Positions 5,488-7,793 of a stretch of 7,793 nucleotides of DNA are shown here, piece after piece. The number at the start of each line of letters is the position of its first letter. The stretch's first letter is position 1. The stretch is from Spirochaetaceae bacterium (GTDB taxonomy: Bacteria > Spirochaetota > Spirochaetia > Treponematales > Breznakiellaceae): positions 1-7,793 of the forward strand of contig JAISCO010000203.1 in NCBI GenBank assembly GCA_031265535.1, in the 5' to 3' direction. The translations under genes were made by a program, and so were the position numbers. The notes below the pieces were generated by a model, which worked only from the letters and a program-made list of their open reading frames with translations, ran no database searches and had not been told where the DNA came from.

Positions 5488-5829
5488 TCATTGCTTGTTT
5501 AATCGCTCATATTCCATAATGTCCCTTAATTGCCGCCGGAAATACCTTTTGAAATAAGGGCTAAGCTGCTTGTAAAGGTCAACAATTTCCTGAATTTCGT
5601 AATCCGGGTTTTCATCGGCTATCATCTCTCCGGTCCCGTTTTGGAGCCATTCCTCGCTGATGCCAAAGGTAACGGATATCAGTTTACAAACCCGTTCTGT
5701 TACCCGCTTGTCGCCAAGTTCAAGAGCAGAAAGAAATCCCTTGTGGATATAGATTTTGGCCGCAAACTCGGCCTGGGACATATTGAAATGCTTGCGGACC
5801 ATCCGTATACGCTCGTTAATTGTAGACAT
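5488..5829 (-). CDS. XRE-family helix-turn-helix transcriptional regulator
   Basis: A 113-aa cytoplasmic DNA-binding protein. Residues 6-62 form a Cro/C1-type HTH domain: ERIRMVRKHFNMSQAEFAAK, a recognition helix around HKGFLSALELG (29-39), and the closing FGISEEWLQNGTGEM (55-69). GIS.EWL..G.G is the usual end of this domain in XRE repressors of phage and stand-alone type. The C-terminal part (70-113) is charged, probably helical, and may serve dimerisation; it has no peptidase motif, so self-cleavage is not expected. The start ATG (5829-5827) follows AGGA four bases upstream. It is transcribed away from the 59-aa/LPP20-like genes across a 211-bp region, the arrangement expected of a regulator that controls itself and its neighbours. 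The untranslated leader is long and contains repeated CCCAAAA/TTTTGGG motifs. The target genes are inferred from position only. Confidence 0.9.
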   Translation of the reverse strand: MSTINERIRMVRKHFNMSQAEFAAKIYIHKGFLSALELGDKRVTERVCKLISVTFGISEEWLQNGTGEMIADENPDYEIQEIVDLYKQLSPYFKRYFRRQLRDIMEYERLNKQ

Positions 5830-5856
5830 AAGATCCTGCCCCTTAAAAATCTTAAA

Positions 5857-5902
5857 TTTTGGGGTTTACCCTAATAGCCTTTCCCAAAACTTCATTTTTG
5901 GG
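5857..5902. promoter_or_regulatory. Alternating CCCAAAA / TTTTGGG motifs in the divergent region
   Basis: On the plus strand TTTTGGG lies at 5857-5863, CCCAAAA at 5883-5889 and TTTTGGG at 5896-5902. The central copy can pair with either flank: a tight hairpin with 5896-5902 (6-nt loop) or a looser one with 5857-5863 (19-nt loop). All three lie in the leader of the XRE gene. They could be operator half-sites for the regulator or mutually exclusive RNA hairpins. Confidence 0.4.
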
Positions 5903-5929
5903 GGACCTTGCTTTAAGTTTACTATTTAC

Positions 5930-5935
5930 ATTATA
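5930..5935 (-). promoter_or_regulatory. Perfect -10 hexamer, possible XRE gene promoter
   Basis: TATAAT reads on the minus strand from 5935 to 5930. No good -35 is at the right distance: TTGCCA (5963-5958) is 22 bp away. The related octamers CAGTAATC and TAGTAAAC lie just upstream and downstream of the hexamer on the minus strand, as a regulator's direct repeats might. A start here implies a leader of roughly 95 nt. Confidence 0.4.
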
Positions 5936-5992
5936 GATTACTGAAACCTCGAAATTTTGGCAATGGAAACTTAATCCCGGAACTTGCTTGCG

Positions 5993-6021
5993 TTGACAAA
6001 TCTTCTTTGATGTATTAAAGT
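5993..6021 (+). promoter_or_regulatory. Promoter of the 59-aa ORF and LPP20-like gene
   Basis: TTGACA (5993-5998) and TAAAGT (6016-6021) are separated by 17 bp. The -35 is perfect and the -10 matches four of six bases. Transcription would begin near 6028, just before the GAGGA ribosome binding site at 6031-6035, giving a very short leader. Confidence 0.6.
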
Positions 6022-6040
6022 ATCTTCTTAGAGGATTTTT

Positions 6041-6220
6041 ATGAAAGGAGAAAGCCAAAAAATTGGAAATTTACCCTTTGAACTCACCCAGGTAAGCGCT
6101 TCGGCCCGGAAACACCTTAAAATCCTGGCCGCCAGCCTGCTTCAGTATCATAAAGATTTATCGTCAAGGGAACCGGAAGTATTTCCGCCGGAGAGAGGCA
6201 AGAATGGGGGGCAAGAATGA
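6041..6220 (+). CDS. Hypothetical 59-aa protein upstream of the LPP20-like gene
   Basis: Begins MKGESQKIGNLPFELTQVSA and ends RGKNGGQE. I do not recognise a family. Residues about 14-45 (ELTQVSASARKHLKILAASL onward) could form an amphipathic helix; there is no signal peptide, membrane segment or cysteine. Support for expression is good for so small a frame: a promoter with 17-bp spacing upstream, GAGGA five bases before the ATG, and a stop codon that overlaps an upstream ATG of the next gene (ATGA at 6217-6220). It lies divergent to the XRE regulator. It may act with that regulator or simply couple translation to the exported protein; neither can be shown here. It could also be a leader peptide. 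Confidence 0.62.
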   Translation: MKGESQKIGNLPFELTQVSASARKHLKILAASLLQYHKDLSSREPEVFPPERGKNGGQE

Positions 6221-6231
6221 GGACAGCCATT

Positions 6232-7227
6232 ATGATTAAAAACATCACTTTTTTCTGCGTTTTAACACTGATTTCCGCGGTAAGCGCCGCCTTCGCCCAG
6301 GACGCGCCGCTCTGGCTTACCCGGCGCGGCGCGGTCTATCCGCCGGATCAGTATGTTGCCGGGGTGGGGGAGGGGAGCACGGCGGACGAGGCGCGGACAA
6401 GGGCACTGGCCCAGATTGCCCAGTTCTTCCAAACCAAGGTAGGGGACACCCGGACGCTCCTATACACCTACAACGATGCTTTGGGCGCGGCGGCGGCGGA
6501 ACATACCCAGACCTCTCAAAATACCGTTATCAGTTCCGAGGCGGACTTTTTCGGCGTGGAGTTTGCGGACATGTACCGGGACAAGACCGGCGTGTATCAC
6601 GCGCTGGCCTATATCGACCGGGAGGAAGCGGGGAAAAAGTACGACGCCCGGATACAGGCCAACGCCCTGGCCATGCGGGAATTGCTGCAACGCTACGCAA
6701 ACACCCCAAACCCCCGGTCGGCAATACAAAAACTGATCGGCGCGCGGCAGCTTGCGGCGGCAACGGCGGAGTACGCGGATATGGCGGTTCTTTTGAACAG
6801 CGCGGTTAGTTCCCGCTATACCGCGCTGCCCGCCATTGTTACCGGCATCGACAGCGCCATCGAAGCCAATAAAAAACGCCTTACCGTATCCATCAGTCTT
6901 AACGATGAGTCCGCCCGCGGCATCGCGCTTAAGACGGCGGAGATACTGCGGCGGGACGGCTTCCTTCTTGCCGACACCGGTGGGGTCTATACCGTTTTTA
7001 TCAACTTCCAGGCCAACGAACAAGAAACCAGAAACTACCGCACCGTGGAGCCTGTGCTTGACATTGTTCTGGAAGCCCAGGACGGCGCGCCGCTTTTAAG
7101 CTACCAGAAAAAATACCCCCTGTTCCGGCATGTCACCCAGGGGGAAGCCCTACAGCGGGCGCTGCGGAACATTGAGCAGGATTTGGCGGGGGAATTCACA
7201 CGGGACTTAAAGGGGATAGCATGGTGA
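6232..7227 (+). CDS. Exported LPP20-family-like protein
   Basis: A 331-aa protein with a signal peptide (MIKNITFF, hydrophobic core, cleavage likely after AFA at 22). It has no lipobox cysteine, so it should be soluble in the periplasm or surface-associated. Residues 25-66, PLWLTRRGAVYPPDQYVAGV then GEGSTADEARTRALAQIAQF, match the LPP20/FlgT-type N-terminal pattern (PxW, ...YxxGxGxGxxxDEAxxxAxxxIAxxF). YRDKTGVYHALAYIDREEAG resembles the later part of that domain. Family members include Helicobacter Lpp20 and the flagellar protein FlgT; the precise function is unknown. The start could be ATG 6217, which overlaps the 59-aa stop codon, but ATG 6232 has GAGGA eight bases upstream and gives a tighter signal peptide, so I prefer it. 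Translation is probably coupled to the 59-aa ORF. A CsgG/LpoB-like exported protein follows, which is consistent with a joint envelope role. A heptad array starts 10 bp after the stop. Confidence 0.82.
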   Translation: MIKNITFFCVLTLISAVSAAFAQDAPLWLTRRGAVYPPDQYVAGVGEGSTADEARTRALAQIAQFFQTKVGDTRTLLYTYNDALGAAAAEHTQTSQNTVISSEADFFGVEFADMYRDKTGVYHALAYIDREEAGKKYDARIQANALAMRELLQRYANTPNPRSAIQKLIGARQLAAATAEYADMAVLLNSAVSSRYTALPAIVTGIDSAIEANKKRLTVSISLNDESARGIALKTAEILRRDGFLLADTGGVYTVFINFQANEQETRNYRTVEPVLDIVLEAQDGAPLLSYQKKYPLFRHVTQGEALQRALRNIEQDLAGEFTRDLKGIAW

Positions 7228-7237
7228 AAGTGAGTGG

Positions 7238-7328
7238 CAATTAGCAATTAGCAATTAGCAATTAGCAATGAGGAGTGAGGAGTGAGGAGTGACAACAATT
7301 AACAATGTGCAATTAGCAATGATGAATG
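7238..7328 (+). repeat. Heptad repeat array 6 (13 phased units)
   Basis: CAATTAG four times (7238-7265), CAATGAG, GAGTGAG twice, GAGTGAC, AACAATT, AACAATG, TGCAATT, AGCAATG, ATGAATG. Phase is exact for 91 bp. The first unit begins 10 bp after the LPP20-like stop codon. The array separates that gene from the CsgG/LpoB-like gene. Confidence 0.92.
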
Positions 7329-7363
7329 GGGACAACAATGAAAAATGATTATTCATTCGCGTT

Positions 7364-7380
7364 AATCAGTGTAATCAGCG
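7364..7380. repeat. Second copy of a short dispersed sequence, inverted
   Basis: AATCAGTGTAATCAGCG is the reverse complement of 1899-1915 at 16 of 17 positions. Both copies lie directly downstream of a heptad array, in opposite orientations. This copy is 24 bp upstream of the start codon of the CsgG/LpoB-like gene. Confidence 0.7.
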
Positions 7381-7404
7381 GCTAATTAACGAAAGGTGTT
7401 TTAT

Positions 7405-7793
7405 ATGAAAAAAATCATTATTACGGCGCTGATTTTTACGGCGGGGCTTTGCTTTGGGCAGCAGGTAGTGGTTGCGGTCTTTCCGTTTGAGGCGAGGAGC
7501 GGGACTTCCGCGGATGACGCGAATACCGTTACGGAGGTTTTTAACATAAAACTACAGGCAACGGGCGCATTGCGGACGGTGGGACGGAATATCGTTGACA
7601 ATGTGATAAAGCAGGAACACATCTATCAAATGAGCGACATTTCCAACGAAGAAAAAACCGCGCAGTTAAAAAAGGGGCTTAACGCCGACTGGGTGGTGTA
7701 CGGCGTGGTTACCAGGCTGGGCAGAACATTTGTCATAACCGCGACGCTTATAGACCTTAACACCAACGAAACAATGGGCGGCGCTCCCATGCA
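7405..7793 (+). CDS. CsgG/LpoB-like exported protein, N-terminal fragment
   Basis: The first 129 codons, running off the right edge. The signal peptide is MKKIIITALIFTAGLCFG, with cleavage probable after the Gly; the Cys is not in a lipobox context. The mature part opens VVVAVFPFEARSG (from about residue 21), continues with VFNIKLQATGALRTVGRNIVDNVIKQEHI and then LKKGLNADWVVYGVVTRLG. This matches the common core of CsgG/HfaB, LpoB and TolB-N-like domains: a first beta strand (VAVxPF), a helix ending in xxVxRxxxDxxxxEQ, and a GADxVVxGxV strand. Such proteins serve envelope assembly, secretion or activation of peptidoglycan synthases; which of these applies is not clear. The ATG at 7405 follows AAGGTG by six bases. 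It shares strand and probable envelope role with the LPP20-like gene, 177 bp upstream, but the heptad array between them leaves it open whether they form one transcript. Confidence 0.82.
   Translation, partial: MKKIIITALIFTAGLCFGQQVVVAVFPFEARSGTSADDANTVTEVFNIKLQATGALRTVGRNIVDNVIKQEHIYQMSDISNEEKTAQLKKGLNADWVVYGVVTRLGRTFVITATLIDLNTNETMGGAPM

Noticed and set aside
6460..7023. 187-codon minus-strand open frame
   Set aside because: It lies wholly opposite the LPP20-like gene, has no recognisable domain, and is explained by the GC-rich codon use of that gene.

Overview
The window most resembles a spirochaete chromosome of the Treponema type, probably a gut or environmental treponeme. This is inferred from the gene mix (LPP20-like and CsgG/LpoB-like envelope proteins, a MltD-like lytic transglycosylase with two LysM domains, a glycine-rich surface protein) and from the repeat-laden intergenic DNA. 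No rRNA or other taxonomic marker is present, so the assignment is tentative. I see no tRNA, rRNA, CRISPR array, transposase, phage gene or recognisable defence system.

Layout. Bases 1-105 hold the N-terminus of a sodium:solute symporter on the minus strand. Bases 168-732 are repeat DNA: three tandem copies of a 103/104-bp unit, a strong hairpin, then an array of 7-bp repeats. Bases 741-1726 are the remains of a surface protein gene (end of a cadherin-like beta-sandwich plus a glycine-rich domain). It has lost its 5' end and its reading frame is broken. Bases 1727-2543 contain a 17-bp-stem hairpin, a C14 tract, two heptad arrays, and an inverted fragment of the 103-bp repeat. Then come a sugar-phosphate-type nucleotidyltransferase (2544-3452), a G14 tract, and a secreted lytic transglycosylase (3556-4950). 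Bases 4951-5487 are again repeat-rich and gene-free. An XRE-family regulator (5488-5829, minus) faces a plus-strand group: a 59-aa ORF (6041-6220), an LPP20-like exported protein (6232-7227) and, after another heptad array, the start of a CsgG/LpoB-like exported protein (7405 to the edge).

How the genes fit together. The transglycosylase and the two exported proteins all act in the envelope. The 59-aa ORF overlaps one possible start of the LPP20-like gene and shares its promoter, so the two are probably co-translated. The XRE regulator, divergent from them across about 210 bp, is the natural candidate to control them and itself.

The most unusual content is non-coding. At six places the DNA consists of 7-bp units that keep strict 7-bp phase even where the unit sequence changes, in a recurring order: purine-rich (TAAAAGG-like), then AATTAGC-like, then AATGAGG/AGTGAGG-like. 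Four arrays abut or nearly abut the 3' end of a gene. In one, the gene's stop codon lies inside the first heptad. Two 14-nt G/C homopolymers, one just upstream of the transglycosylase, are possible length-variable switches.
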